NCBI RefSeq assembly: GCF_900129855.1
Contig: NZ_LT670819.1
Span: forward strand, 7,750,001-7,814,000
Source of the DNA: Streptomyces sp. 3214.6
Lineage (GTDB): Bacteria > Actinomycetota > Actinomycetes > Streptomycetales > Streptomycetaceae
Direction: 5' to 3'
DNA length: 64,000 nt
Notes under the pieces: model-generated
Told to the model about the DNA's origin: nothing
What the model saw: the letters and a program-made list of their open reading frames with translations, nothing else
Database searches by the model: none
Part shown: positions 35,061-43,798 of the stretch, in pieces
How positions within the stretch are numbered: position 1 is the first letter of the stretch
How the letters are laid out: every line of letters begins with the position of its first letter
Made by a program: the position numbers and the translations under genes

Positions 35061-36674
35061 TCACTCGGACGGCGAGGGCGAAGGGGAGGCCCCGGCCGAC
35101 GGGGTCTCCTCCTCGCAGCTGACCGAGAACGGCACCGAGTCGGACGTCGTCTTCACCGGCTCCCGCACCTCGACGCCGATCGCGTTCTCATACGTCCCGC
35201 TCTGCTCGTACGTCGACACGATCACCTTGTCCTGCTTGGACCTGCCCCCGCCCGACGGGAACTCGAGCGTCTTCCAGGTCTGGCCGGAGAGCTCGCCGTC
35301 CTTCGTCACCCAGCGGTAGGACACCGTCGCGGGCAGCCGCCCCACGGTGATCGTCGCAGTGAAGGCGGGCGCGTCGGCGTTCCCCGGCGGACACGAACCG
35401 GAGTACTCGGTGTGCGCCCCGCTCACGGTGACCGCCACGGTCTGCGCCGGCGCCTCGGAGGAGGCGCTCTCACTCGGACTCGGGCTCGGCGACTCGCTGG
35501 TCTCCTCGCTCGACTCCGGCCGCGTCGCAGGCGAACTCACGATCCCCGTACCGCTGTTGGTGACGCCGCCGGTGCCGCCTCCGCCGCCGCCGTCGTCACG
35601 GTTCAGCAGCCCGTACGTCAGCCCGGCGACGGCCAGCGCCAGCACCGCCACCCCGGCCACCAGGACCACCCCCGCGCGCCGGTTGCGCTCCGGCCGGGCC
35701 GAGTCGGTCGTCGCAGGGGCGGCCGTCCAGGGCTGGGGCGGCGTCGGCGGCCCCTGGCGGAGAGGCTCGGCGGGGGTCGCGGCCGTCGGCGGATACGGCG
35801 TGTACGGCACCTGCGCCGTCGCACCGGTCCCGTCCGCGAGCGGGTCGCCGCCCGCCGCGACGATCCGCAGGTCACGCTCGGCCATGTCGGCCGGCAGCCG
35901 CTGGGCCGGATCCTTGCGCAGCAGCCCCTCGATCACCGGCGCCAGCGGCCCGGCCCGGTACGGCGGCGGCAGCTCCTCGTCGACGATCGCACGCAGGGTG
36001 CTCAGCGGGGTGTCGTGCCGGAACGGGGAGTTGCCCTCGACCGCCGCGTACAGCAGCACGCCCAGCGACCACAGGTCCGACTCGGGCCCCGGCGTACGTC
36101 CCAGCGCGCGCTCCGGCGCGAGGAACTCGGGAGAGCCGATGACCTCGCCGGTCATGGTCAGCGCGGAGGTGCCCTCGACGGTCGCGATGCCGAAGTCGGT
36201 GAGCACCACCCGGCCGTCGTTCGACAGCAGCACGTTCGCCGGCTTCACGTCCCGGTGCAGCACCCCGGCCTCGTGCGCGGCCCGCAGCGCGGACAGCACC
36301 TCGGCCCCGATGTGCGCGGCCCGCGCCGGTTCCAGCGGCCCCTCCGCGTCCAGCAGTTCGGCGAGGGAGATCCCGCGCACGATCTCCATGACGATCCAGG
36401 GCCGCCCGTCCTGCGTGGCCACGTCGTACACCGTCACGACGTTCCGGTTCGCGACCCGGGCCGCGGCCCAGGCCTCGCGCTCCAGCCGGGCGTACATCCG
36501 CTCGACGTCCGAGGCCGACAGTCCGTGCGGGGCGCGCACCTCCTTGACGGCGACCTCGCGGTGCAGCACCTCGTCATGGGCCCGCCACACCGTTCCCATG
36601 CCGCCCTCGCCGAGCGGGGTCAGCAGACGGTAGCGGCCCGCGATCAGACGTTCACTGCCCGGTTCTTCGGACAC
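35061..36674 (-). CDS. Receptor-type Ser/Thr protein kinase (PknB-like)
   Basis: From GTG 36674 this gives 537 residues. The kinase domain (~14-270) has the Gly loop LGEGGMGTVW, catalytic Lys44, HRDVKPAN, DFG (TDFGIATVEG) and an APE-like FLAPERALG. A Pro-rich juxtamembrane region follows, then one membrane helix (VVLVAGVAVLALAVAGLTYG), a Gly/Ser/Pro-rich stalk and an extracellular domain of about 110 residues with two Cys (in SGSCPPGNA and SVSCEEE) but no PASTA repeats. It probably senses an envelope signal through a domain I do not recognise. An in-frame ATG at 36728 would add 18 residues. Confidence 0.9.
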   Translation of the reverse strand: MSEEPGSERLIAGRYRLLTPLGEGGMGTVWRAHDEVLHREVAVKEVRAPHGLSASDVERMYARLEREAWAAARVANRNVVTVYDVATQDGRPWIVMEIVRGISLAELLDAEGPLEPARAAHIGAEVLSALRAAHEAGVLHRDVKPANVLLSNDGRVVLTDFGIATVEGTSALTMTGEVIGSPEFLAPERALGRTPGPESDLWSLGVLLYAAVEGNSPFRHDTPLSTLRAIVDEELPPPYRAGPLAPVIEGLLRKDPAQRLPADMAERDLRIVAAGGDPLADGTGATAQVPYTPYPPTAATPAEPLRQGPPTPPQPWTAAPATTDSARPERNRRAGVVLVAGVAVLALAVAGLTYGLLNRDDGGGGGGTGGVTNSGTGIVSSPATRPESSEETSESPSPSPSESASSEAPAQTVAVTVSGAHTEYSGSCPPGNADAPAFTATITVGRLPATVSYRWVTKDGELSGQTWKTLEFPSGGGRSKQDKVIVSTYEQSGTYENAIGVEVREPVKTTSDSVPFSVSCEEETPSAGASPSPSPSE

Positions 36675-36734
36675 CGCGCCCCCATTCCGCTCTTCGTATC
36701 CGGGCGAAAACCTCCGCAACTCCCCCAACGTAGC

Positions 36735-38489
36735 TCAGCCGAGTACGGATGCGGCCCCCTTGAGCACCAGCCCGGCGCCGAGGGCGACGACGAGGAACGC
36801 CGACCACAGGGGCATGTTGCGGCGGACGAGCGTCACGGCCGGGTGGGTCGTCCAGCGCGGCTGCCGGTCCAGGAGCCGGGTCGCCCCCGCACCCAGCCTG
36901 ACGACGGCGAACCCGGCGGCGGTGAGGGTCAGCGCCAGCCCGACGCCGTACGCGACGACGAGCAGCAGCCCGAACCAGGCCTGCCCGAGCGCCGCCGCGC
37001 CGACCAGTACGACCACGGCGGACGGGCTGGGGACCATGCCTCCGGCGAACCCGAGCAGGATCGTGCCGCGCAGGGTGGGGGCGACGGCGTGGGTGTGGGT
37101 GTGGCCGCCGTGGGTGTGCGTGTGGGTGCGGCCGTGCTGGTGGTCGTGCTCGTGGTCGTGGTGATCGTGGCTGTGGTCATGGTCGTGACCGTGGTCCGGG
37201 GCGGGCTCGGAGGCCTGATGGGTATGCGTGTGCGGGGTGGGGGCGCCCACGAGGGCCAGTTGACGGGCGGGGGGCTTGGCAGGCGCGTGACTGTGGTCGT
37301 GCCCGTGTCCGTCCGCGTGGCCGTGCCCGTCCCCGTGGTCATGTTCGTGGTCAGGGCCGTGATCGTGCCCGTGTCCGTCCCCGTGATCGTGGCCGTGCTC
37401 ATGCCCATGCCCATGCCCATGCCCATGTCCGTGGCCGTGCCCCAGTCCGTGTCCGCGGTTGCGCCAGGCCCGGCGGGCGAGGCTCGTGCCCGCGAAGAGC
37501 ACCAGTGCGCCGCTCGCCAGGCCCAGCCAGGCGATCACCGAGGGCGCCGCGGCCGAACCGGCGGTGACGAGGAGGCCGAGGGCGACGACGCCCAGGGTGT
37601 GGGTGATGGTGACGGAGGCGGCGAGCGGCAGGACGTCCTTCATCCGGGCCTTGCCGCCGCGTGCGGCCGCCGTCGCCGCCATGATGGTCTTGCCGTGTCC
37701 CGGCGCGACGGCGTGCATCGCGCCGAGCCCGACGGCGATCACCAGGGCCAGCGCGGCGAAGCCGACGGTGAAGTGCTGCCGTGCGACCAGGTCGTCCAGG
37801 GCCTGCGTCCAGCGGTCGGCGCCGCGCGGCAGCACGGACGCGGCCGGAGCGTCCCGCTTGTCCTCGACGAGGGCCGCGCCACCGGGCCGCACCTTCACGG
37901 ACGCGGTCGAGGTGTCGGCCGGGGAGGAGAGCAACTCCTTGGGATAGCTGGTGAGTTCACCCGATGTCGACTTCTCGGGCACGTCGGAGTCGGTGAGCGT
38001 CATACGGTCGCCGCGGGCGGTGATCTCACGCCAGCCGGGGCCGCTGGAGGCCCCCTCGCTGTGGAAGCCGAGGGTGACGGTGTCCTCGTCGGGCAGCGGG
38101 GCCGTCAGCCGGCACTCGACGCGCAGGGTGTTGAGCCCCGCCTGACCGGGCCGTACGACCGCCTTGCTGCTGCCCGCCGTGAGGGTGACGGCACGGCCGT
38201 CGACGGTGAGTCTGCTGCCGCTCGCGGCCGTCGCGCACCGCTGCCGGGCCCACTCGGTCATCCCGAGCCGCTCGATGTCCGGCTTCGCCTGGGTCGCCGG
38301 GATCTCGGCGAGGTCCTCGACGTGGTCGACGCGCAGTTGTCCGGGGGCGGCTACGAGTCCGTCGTAGCGGTTGACGGTGAAGTTGCCGAGGGGGTGCGCG
38401 CTCGCGCCGGCGGAAGGAACCAGCGCGAGCGCGCAGCCGGCCGTGAACACGGCCGCGCAGGAGGCGAACAGACGACGACGCGACCTCAC
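36735..38489 (-). CDS. NicO-family nickel/cobalt transporter with His-rich loop
   Basis: A 584-residue protein from GTG 38489. A signal-like N-terminus and ~240-residue extracytoplasmic domain lead to the membrane part. Its first helix block carries the NicO motif GAMHAVAPGHGKTIM, and the later block has LLGFAGGMVPSPSAVVVL. Between them is a loop of ~150 residues with dozens of His as HGH/HDH repeats, presumably a metal-binding buffer. NicO/RcnA-type proteins move Ni2+ or Co2+, usually outward. The stop-start overlap (GTGA) couples it to the TPR gene upstream; DUF4331 precedes that. Confidence 0.88.
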   Translation of the reverse strand: MRSRRRLFASCAAVFTAGCALALVPSAGASAHPLGNFTVNRYDGLVAAPGQLRVDHVEDLAEIPATQAKPDIERLGMTEWARQRCATAASGSRLTVDGRAVTLTAGSSKAVVRPGQAGLNTLRVECRLTAPLPDEDTVTLGFHSEGASSGPGWREITARGDRMTLTDSDVPEKSTSGELTSYPKELLSSPADTSTASVKVRPGGAALVEDKRDAPAASVLPRGADRWTQALDDLVARQHFTVGFAALALVIAVGLGAMHAVAPGHGKTIMAATAAARGGKARMKDVLPLAASVTITHTLGVVALGLLVTAGSAAAPSVIAWLGLASGALVLFAGTSLARRAWRNRGHGLGHGHGHGHGHGHGHEHGHDHGDGHGHDHGPDHEHDHGDGHGHADGHGHDHSHAPAKPPARQLALVGAPTPHTHTHQASEPAPDHGHDHDHSHDHHDHEHDHQHGRTHTHTHGGHTHTHAVAPTLRGTILLGFAGGMVPSPSAVVVLVGAAALGQAWFGLLLVVAYGVGLALTLTAAGFAVVRLGAGATRLLDRQPRWTTHPAVTLVRRNMPLWSAFLVVALGAGLVLKGAASVLG

Positions 38490-40072
38490 TTGCTCGCCTC
38501 CAGCGTCTTGAGTGCCGTACGGGCCTCGCGGGCGCCCAGCGGGGAGAAGCCGGGGTTCAGCTTCAGGGCGGCGGAGAGGTGGGTACGGGCGTCGGCGGGG
38601 TGCGAGGTGGCTTTCTCGATCACACCGCGGTGGTAGAGGAAGGCCGCGTTGCGGTAGCCGGTGGCGGTGGCCTGCCGGGCGTAGGGGAGCGCCTCGGCGT
38701 CCTTGCCGTTGACGTGCAGGGCCCAGGCGAGGGCGTCCGCCGTGTGCACGGTGTGCCGGCGGGACCAGTCGTCGCGGGCCGCGCGCAGGGCCGTCGCCTT
38801 GTCACCGTGGTCGGCGGCGGCGAGCGCGGTGTCGAGGTCGGCGTTGACGCCGTTGGCGCGGGCGATCGCCGTCCACGCGTCGACGAGCGCGTACTGGTCC
38901 TGGGCCTTCGCCCGGTCGCCCTCGCCGCCCCGGGCCTCGTACAGCTCACCGAGCTCGACCAGCGGGCCGGGGAGCGGATAGCGGGCGACGATGAGCTCCA
39001 ACCCCTTGATGGCCTCGGCCTGTTGGCCGCTCGCCGCCTGAGCGCGGGCGCGGCCCTCCAGCGCCGGAAGGTAGTTCTCGTCGGCGGCGAGGGCGCGGGC
39101 GTAGTGGGTGAGCGCGGTGGGGTAGTCGCCCTGGTTCCAGGCGAGTTGGCCGAGCTGGGAGGCGACGTAGGCGATGTCGCCGGGAGAGGTCGACGCGGCG
39201 AGCGCCCGGTCCAGGACCCGGCGGGCGGTGGTGACGTCGCCGCGCAGCTCGTGGACGTAGGCGTAGCGGGTGAACACCGGTACGCCGGGCCGCCGTTCGT
39301 CGGCCGTCCGCACGGCCTGCTCGGCGTCGTCGTAGCGGCCGAGTTCGACGAGGGCGTCGATACGGGAGCACAGGGCGCGTTCGCTGTACGGGTTCTGCTT
39401 CAACGCCTGGTCGGCGTAGGTCAGGGCGTTCGCGAAGTCGTGCCGGGCGGCGGCGAGGGCGGCCCGGCCGGCGAGGGCCTGGTCGTTGTCGGGGCGCAGG
39501 GCGAGGGACCGCTTCAGGGCCTGCTCGGCCTGCGGGTAGCGGGAGGGGTCGCCCTTGGTGCGGGCCTGCTCGACGTAGGCGAGGCCGAGGGTGGCCCAGC
39601 CGCCGAAGTCCTTGGTCTGGGCGCGGAGATGGGTCTGGAGCGCGGTGATGCCCGAGTCGAGATCGCCACTGGCGAGGAGCCCGGGGGAGACCGCTGCGGC
39701 GGTCGCGACAGGCACGTCCTGCCCGTCCCGCGCCGCCCCGAGCGCGATCGCCCCGGCGGTGAGCGCAACGGCCAACATCGCGGCACAGGCCCCGAGTTGA
39801 ACCCCGCGCCACCGGCGCCCAGCGGCGCCCACACGACGAACGGCAGCGACACGATCAGCGCCACCGCCGGCAGCGTCGGGCGAATTCGGCTCGGTGGCCC
39901 CTGCGGTCGTGTGCTCGGGGTTCGCCTCGACGACGTCGCCCGCGGCCGCGCCGGTCACGACGGAGGCGTCCTCGGGGGCCCGCCCGGAGTTCGGGGCGGG
40001 TTGATCTGAAGCCGCTGCCGGCCGGCCGGAGGCCGCCTGCTCCGGTTCGCCGTCGTTCGTCCGCGGGGACAT
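38486..40072 (-). CDS. TPR-repeat membrane-anchored protein
   Basis: A 528-residue protein. A disordered acidic N-terminus (~1-85) precedes one membrane helix (LGACAAMLAVALTAGAIALG), then about eight to ten TPR-like helical pairs (~125-525; for example YPQAEQALKRSLALRPDNDQ and FANALTYADQALKQNPYSE). Such proteins scaffold complexes. It is co-transcribed with the NicO transporter gene (4-base overlap), probably follows DUF4331, and may form part of the same envelope assembly. Its specific partner is unknown. Confidence 0.88.
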   Translation of the reverse strand: MSPRTNDGEPEQAASGRPAAASDQPAPNSGRAPEDASVVTGAAAGDVVEANPEHTTAGATEPNSPDAAGGGADRVAAVRRVGAAGRRWRGVQLGACAAMLAVALTAGAIALGAARDGQDVPVATAAAVSPGLLASGDLDSGITALQTHLRAQTKDFGGWATLGLAYVEQARTKGDPSRYPQAEQALKRSLALRPDNDQALAGRAALAAARHDFANALTYADQALKQNPYSERALCSRIDALVELGRYDDAEQAVRTADERRPGVPVFTRYAYVHELRGDVTTARRVLDRALAASTSPGDIAYVASQLGQLAWNQGDYPTALTHYARALAADENYLPALEGRARAQAASGQQAEAIKGLELIVARYPLPGPLVELGELYEARGGEGDRAKAQDQYALVDAWTAIARANGVNADLDTALAAADHGDKATALRAARDDWSRRHTVHTADALAWALHVNGKDAEALPYARQATATGYRNAAFLYHRGVIEKATSHPADARTHLSAALKLNPGFSPLGAREARTALKTLEASK

Positions 40073-40120
40073 GCCCTCTCCTAGGTCGCCTGGGGTGGAT
40101 CAGCCTGCTCGCGTGGGGGT

Positions 40121-40162
40121 GGCGCGGCCCGCGTCGTGGGGGATGAGTACGCGGGCCGCGCC
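40121..40162 (-). terminator. Strong hairpin between the DUF4331 and TPR genes
   Basis: A perfect 14-bp stem (40121-40134 with 40149-40162) with a 14-base loop. It could end or attenuate the DUF4331 transcript before the TPR-NicO pair. Confidence 0.75.
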
Positions 40163-40174
40163 GGTCGGTGGGAT

Positions 40175-40205
40175 GGGCCGGGGAGCGCAGGTTTCTCCCC
40201 GGCCC
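40175..40205 (-). terminator. Second hairpin after DUF4331
   Basis: A perfect 10-bp stem GGGCCGGGGA/TCCCCGGCCC (40175-40184 with 40196-40205), 15 bases after the DUF4331 stop on the minus strand. Confidence 0.75.
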
Positions 40206-40220
40206 GTCTCGCGGGAGGGC

Positions 40221-41729
40221 CTAGTAGGCTCGCCGCCGCCCGCGCCACCACATCAGCCCACCGCCGATGAGGAGGATGCCCGCCGCGCCGGCGCCCGCGG
40301 AGGACGCGATCAGCGTGGTGTTGTCGTCGGAGCCCGTGAGGGCGTCACCGAGCTGGCTCTTGACGTCGGCGCCGCCCTTGGCGGTCGCGCCGCGCGAACC
40401 CTCGGTCGGCAGGGCGATGTAGGGGAAGTACTTCTCGAAGTACTTGTCGTTCTTGTCGACCGCGTCGCCCAGGTCGTTCTTGGAACCGACCAGCTCGCCC
40501 TCGACGACCTGCAGCGAGGCGTCGATCACGTCGTCGGTGAGGCGGCGGCCGTTCGGGAAGCCGGCGTTGTCACCGTCGAGGACACCGAGCCGCTTGGGGC
40601 TTGCGGTGGGCTTGATGGAGGTGTTGAGGCGCAGTTCCTCCGAAGGCGTCACGTACGGCGGCTGGTTGAGGCCCTTGACACCCTTCAGGAACACGTCGAC
40701 GAGGTCGTTGCGCGGCTCCTTCGGCGCCTTGATCTTGTAGATCGCCTCGATGAGCTTCGGCAGCTCGGGGTTGGTGACGTTCTTCAGGAACTGGCCGTCG
40801 TCCTTGGGCTTGGACGCGTTGAACTTGTCCTTGTCCTTGATCGGGTTGACGACCTCGTTGACCAGCGGGTTGCCCAGCCGCGAGACCTGCGTGTAGTAGC
40901 CCTCGGCGTTCTGGCGCTGGGTGGTCGACCAGATGCCGACGATCGGCTGGTGCTTCGACTCGGTGATCAGGTCGTTCGGCACCTGAAGGGCGATCGTGTT
41001 GACGTTGTAGCCCTTGAGCGTGTCGTTGCCGACCTCGGAGAGGTCACCGCCGTACAGCAGGTCGAAGACGCGCAGGTCGGCGAAGAACGGGTCGTCGGCC
41101 TGGCCGGCGAACGTCTTGGCGCCGTTGGACAGCTTGTAGATCGCCTGGTCGCGCAGCTTCGAGTACTTCGGCATCGAGGCCTTGCCCACGTTGGACGGGG
41201 CCACCGGCACGTCGTCCGCGAGCTTGGTCTCGTGCTCGACCTTGCCCTTCTTGAGCTTGATCAGCTCCAGGTCGTAGGACTGCGTGACGTTCAGGTCGGG
41301 GTCGTACAGGCTGTCGACCACGCCGGTGTTGTAGAGGAACGACTTCCGGTTCTTGACGTTCGTCTTGAAGGTGTAGCGGAAGATCAGGTCTTCCTTGGCG
41401 TCGCCGTTGCTGTCGATGCGGACGTCGTACTGGGCGTCCTCGGCGAACTGGTAGAAGTTCGGGCCTCCACCGGGCTCCTCGAAGGGGATGACGTTCGCGA
41501 TGATGGTCGTCGTGTCCGGGTGGTCCGGGCTGACGAACGCGTAGAGGTCCGAGTTGTCGTACTGCGGGGTCCCCGAGATGAGAGGGGCCTCACGATGGCT
41601 GGAGGCGTATGCCGCCCCCGGAGCCAGCGTGGCGGCGCCGGCGGCTGCGAGCCCCCCGGCGGCCAACGCACCGCATATGAGGGTCGCGACGCTCCTGCGT
41701 CCGTTGCCGCTCCGCGAGATAGCTGTCAT
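40221..41729 (-). CDS. DUF4331 secreted/cell-surface protein
   Basis: A 502-residue exported protein. The signal peptide is ~1-42 (TLAPGAAYA-SSHREAP), and the mature part opens with SSHREAPLISGTPQYDNSDLYAFVSPD, of which the first 20 residues are the family hallmark. The middle has YTQVSRLGNPLVNEVVNP. A C-terminal membrane helix (GAGAAGILLIGGGLMWW) and Arg tail suggest cell-surface anchoring. The function of DUF4331 is unknown. The gene diverges from sigK-rskA, and TPR and NicO genes lie downstream. This arrangement makes it a plausible SigK target. Confidence 0.9.
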   Translation of the reverse strand: MTAISRSGNGRRSVATLICGALAAGGLAAAGAATLAPGAAYASSHREAPLISGTPQYDNSDLYAFVSPDHPDTTTIIANVIPFEEPGGGPNFYQFAEDAQYDVRIDSNGDAKEDLIFRYTFKTNVKNRKSFLYNTGVVDSLYDPDLNVTQSYDLELIKLKKGKVEHETKLADDVPVAPSNVGKASMPKYSKLRDQAIYKLSNGAKTFAGQADDPFFADLRVFDLLYGGDLSEVGNDTLKGYNVNTIALQVPNDLITESKHQPIVGIWSTTQRQNAEGYYTQVSRLGNPLVNEVVNPIKDKDKFNASKPKDDGQFLKNVTNPELPKLIEAIYKIKAPKEPRNDLVDVFLKGVKGLNQPPYVTPSEELRLNTSIKPTASPKRLGVLDGDNAGFPNGRRLTDDVIDASLQVVEGELVGSKNDLGDAVDKNDKYFEKYFPYIALPTEGSRGATAKGGADVKSQLGDALTGSDDNTTLIASSAGAGAAGILLIGGGLMWWRGRRRAY

Positions 41730-41938
41730 GCCGTCCGTCCTCTGTGCCAACTTGCCTGACGGACAGAGATACGGAGCGGAGGGCGGTTTCGGATTGGTCG
41801 AATCCAAAAAACTTTTTCTTTCCTGCTCACCCGCGTTTCGGGCCCGCTGATCCGTACCACCCACCGGAGGTGTGTTCGTTGCGAATGCCTGGTGTGACGG
41901 GGCGGCCCGGGTGCGGCGGCCGTAGAGAGGGGGACCGG

Positions 41939-42481
41939 ATGGAGGCGGACGAGCTTCTGGTGCTCGTGGCGCGAGGCGACCAGCATGCGTTCGAACAGCT
42001 CTACGCGCTGGTGTCCGGGCCGGTGTTCGGGCTCGTGCGCCGGGTCGTCAGGGATCCCGCGCAGTCGGAGGAGGTCGCCCAGGAGGTGCTCCTGGAGGCC
42101 TGGCGCTCCGCCGGCCGCTTCGACCCGAACCGCGGCAGCGCCCTCTCCTGGATCCTCACCCTCGCCCACCGCCGTGCCGTCGACCGGGTACGCAGCGCCC
42201 GCGCGGCCGTCGACCGCGAGCAGCGCGAAGGCCGGCGCTACCACGACCCCGCCTTCGACCAGGTGGCCGAGGAGGTCGAGGCCGGCCTGGAGCGCCAGTT
42301 GGTTCGCCGCTGCCTGGGCCGGCTGACGGCGCTTCAGCGTCAGTCCGTCACGCTGGCCTACTACGACGGCTACACGTACCGTGAAGTGGCCGACCAGCTC
42401 TCGCTGCCGCTCGGCACGGTGAAGACACGGATGCGTGACGGGCTCACGCGACTGCGCGAGTGCCTGGGAGGGGCCGCATGA
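41939..42481 (+). CDS. sigK: ECF sigma factor SigK
   Basis: A 180-residue ECF sigma factor. Region 2 (HAFEQLYALVSGPVFGLVRR...SEEVAQEVLLEAWRSAGRFDPNRGSALSWI) and region 4 (LTALQRQSVTLAYYDGYTYREVADQLSLPLGTVKTRMRDG) are both complete; only short pieces are named here for orientation. The GSALSWILTLAHRRAVD stretch is typical of the SigK (ECF19) group. The ATG follows GAGAGGGGGA at a 5-base spacing. The anti-sigma gene overlaps it by 4 bases (ATGA), so the two are coupled. Release of the anti-sigma factor would activate it, probably directing the divergent DUF4331 gene. Confidence 0.9.
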   Translation: MEADELLVLVARGDQHAFEQLYALVSGPVFGLVRRVVRDPAQSEEVAQEVLLEAWRSAGRFDPNRGSALSWILTLAHRRAVDRVRSARAAVDREQREGRRYHDPAFDQVAEEVEAGLERQLVRRCLGRLTALQRQSVTLAYYDGYTYREVADQLSLPLGTVKTRMRDGLTRLRECLGGAA

Positions 42482-43326
42482 GTGTGCTCGGCCTGTTTCG
42501 CCGCGAGGATGTGCACTCGCTGGCCGCTCCCTACGCGCTCGACGCCCTCGACGCCGACGAGCGCCGCCGGTTCGAGAAGCACCTGAAGGGCTGCGACCGT
42601 TGCTCCGACGAGGTGCGGACACTGGCCGAGGACGCCGTCCGGCTCGCCTGGTCCCAGGCGGCGCCGCCGCCGGCCGCGATGCGTGACCGGGTGCTGGCCG
42701 CCGTCCAGAGAACCCCTCAGGAGACCTCGCGGGCGCCGGTGCGGGAGCACTCGCCCCAACTGCCCCCGCACGTCTGGGGCACGCAGCCGCCGCCCAAACG
42801 CTCCGGGGGTTCCTCCCACGCGTTCAGCCGTGGGGGAGCGCCTCGTGCGCGCCGTCGGCTCTTCGCGCCGCTCGCCACCGCCACCGCCGCCGCGGCCCTC
42901 GTCGTCGCCTCCCTTTTCGCCGTCCAGGTCGGCCGGACTCAGGACCAGTTGGACGCCGAGCGCGCCCAGTCACGTGAGATCGCCCACGTTCTCGCGGCTC
43001 CGGACGCGCGGGCGAGTACCGGCAAGGACACCCGGGGCCGCAGTATCGGAGTGATCGCCTCCGCTTCGGAGGCGCAGGCGGTCGTCACCTTGAGCGGATA
43101 CGAGGGCCTGCCTGCCGGGCAGGTGCATCAGCTGTGGCTCATGCGCCCTGGCGCGCAACCGCGCTCCCTCGGGCTCTTCGACGGCGACACGCCCTTGGTC
43201 GCCACCGGTCTCGACAAGGCGGCGACGTCACTCGCTGTCACCGTCGAGCCCGACGGGGGATCGCCGCAGCCCACCACGAAGCCGGTTGTCCAACTCACCC
43301 TGAAATCGGTTGGATTCGGAGAGTGA
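42478..43326 (+). CDS. rskA: Anti-sigma-K factor RskA
   Basis: A 282-residue membrane anti-sigma factor. The N-terminal zinc-binding domain has H35-x3-C39-x2-C42 (EKHLKGCDRC). One membrane helix lies at about 135-155 (ATATAAAALVVASLFAVQV), and an extracytoplasmic RskA domain follows (QAVVTLSGYEGLPAGQVHQLWL). It binds SigK until regulated proteolysis frees it. Between the two domains is a Pro/Ser-rich linker with an odd segment, GGSSHAFSRGGAP, encoded by a hairpin-forming sequence (42815-42834) that looks like an inserted repeat. Confidence 0.9.
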   Translation: MSVLGLFRREDVHSLAAPYALDALDADERRRFEKHLKGCDRCSDEVRTLAEDAVRLAWSQAAPPPAAMRDRVLAAVQRTPQETSRAPVREHSPQLPPHVWGTQPPPKRSGGSSHAFSRGGAPRARRRLFAPLATATAAAALVVASLFAVQVGRTQDQLDAERAQSREIAHVLAAPDARASTGKDTRGRSIGVIASASEAQAVVTLSGYEGLPAGQVHQLWLMRPGAQPRSLGLFDGDTPLVATGLDKAATSLAVTVEPDGGSPQPTTKPVVQLTLKSVGFGE

Positions 43327-43452
43327 TCGGAGAGGAGTCGTCAACCCCCTTATGGGGAAGGTGAATCCTGTGAGCTCGATACACGTGTGCCTCGACGGGG
43401 CGATAGGGTTACCCTGCCCGGGCCGGGTGGACTCGTACGGGTGGGGAGTGAC

Positions 43453-43734
43453 ATGGAACAGATAACGATGCGCAGCAGGGCGAGGGTCCCTGCGATCACC
43501 TGCGGGAGCAGCGCGACCAGTTCGCGCCTGGACCGCCATCTCTCGGTGCTGGCGGGCCCCGCCATACCACAGCGGGAGACGGTCGAGGCGACCTCGCTCA
43601 TGCGGGAGCTGACCGCACGTGAGCCCGTGCGCGACCGTGGCCCCAAGGCGACGCGGGCACGGGTGAGCCGCGTCTCGCTCTTCGCGCCCCTGCGCCGACT
43701 GCGCCGCTCACTGTTCGGCGGCAACAAGCACTGA
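43453..43734 (+). CDS. Conserved small basic protein of unknown function
   Basis: A 93-residue protein from ATG 43453 after GGGGAGTG. It is rich in Arg, Ser and Thr with no signal peptide or membrane helix, and ends in a strongly basic helix (RLRRSLFGGNKH). I recall similar unannotated proteins in Streptomyces. TAGGGT about 45 bases upstream is a possible -10. It is not obviously part of the sigK operon (126-base gap). The function is unknown. The longer upstream frame from 43387 is rejected because it crosses the promoter. Confidence 0.6.
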   Translation: MEQITMRSRARVPAITCGSSATSSRLDRHLSVLAGPAIPQRETVEATSLMRELTAREPVRDRGPKATRARVSRVSLFAPLRRLRRSLFGGNKH

Positions 43735-43798
43735 CCGGCCGGCACGTCCTCGTGTACTGAACGTGCACGGAACGCGCCGAACGTACTGAGTCCCGCGC

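Noticed and set aside
35412..38636. A 1074-codon plus-strand frame opposite the kinase and NicO genes
   Set aside because: Low-complexity Arg/Gly/Val text, overlapping two clear genes on the other strand.
41830..41900. A SigK-type promoter (CCACCC ... CGAAT) in front of sigK
   Set aside because: The spacer (19 bases) and first element deviate from the recalled CCATCC/CGAAT pattern, so I did not list it as a feature.
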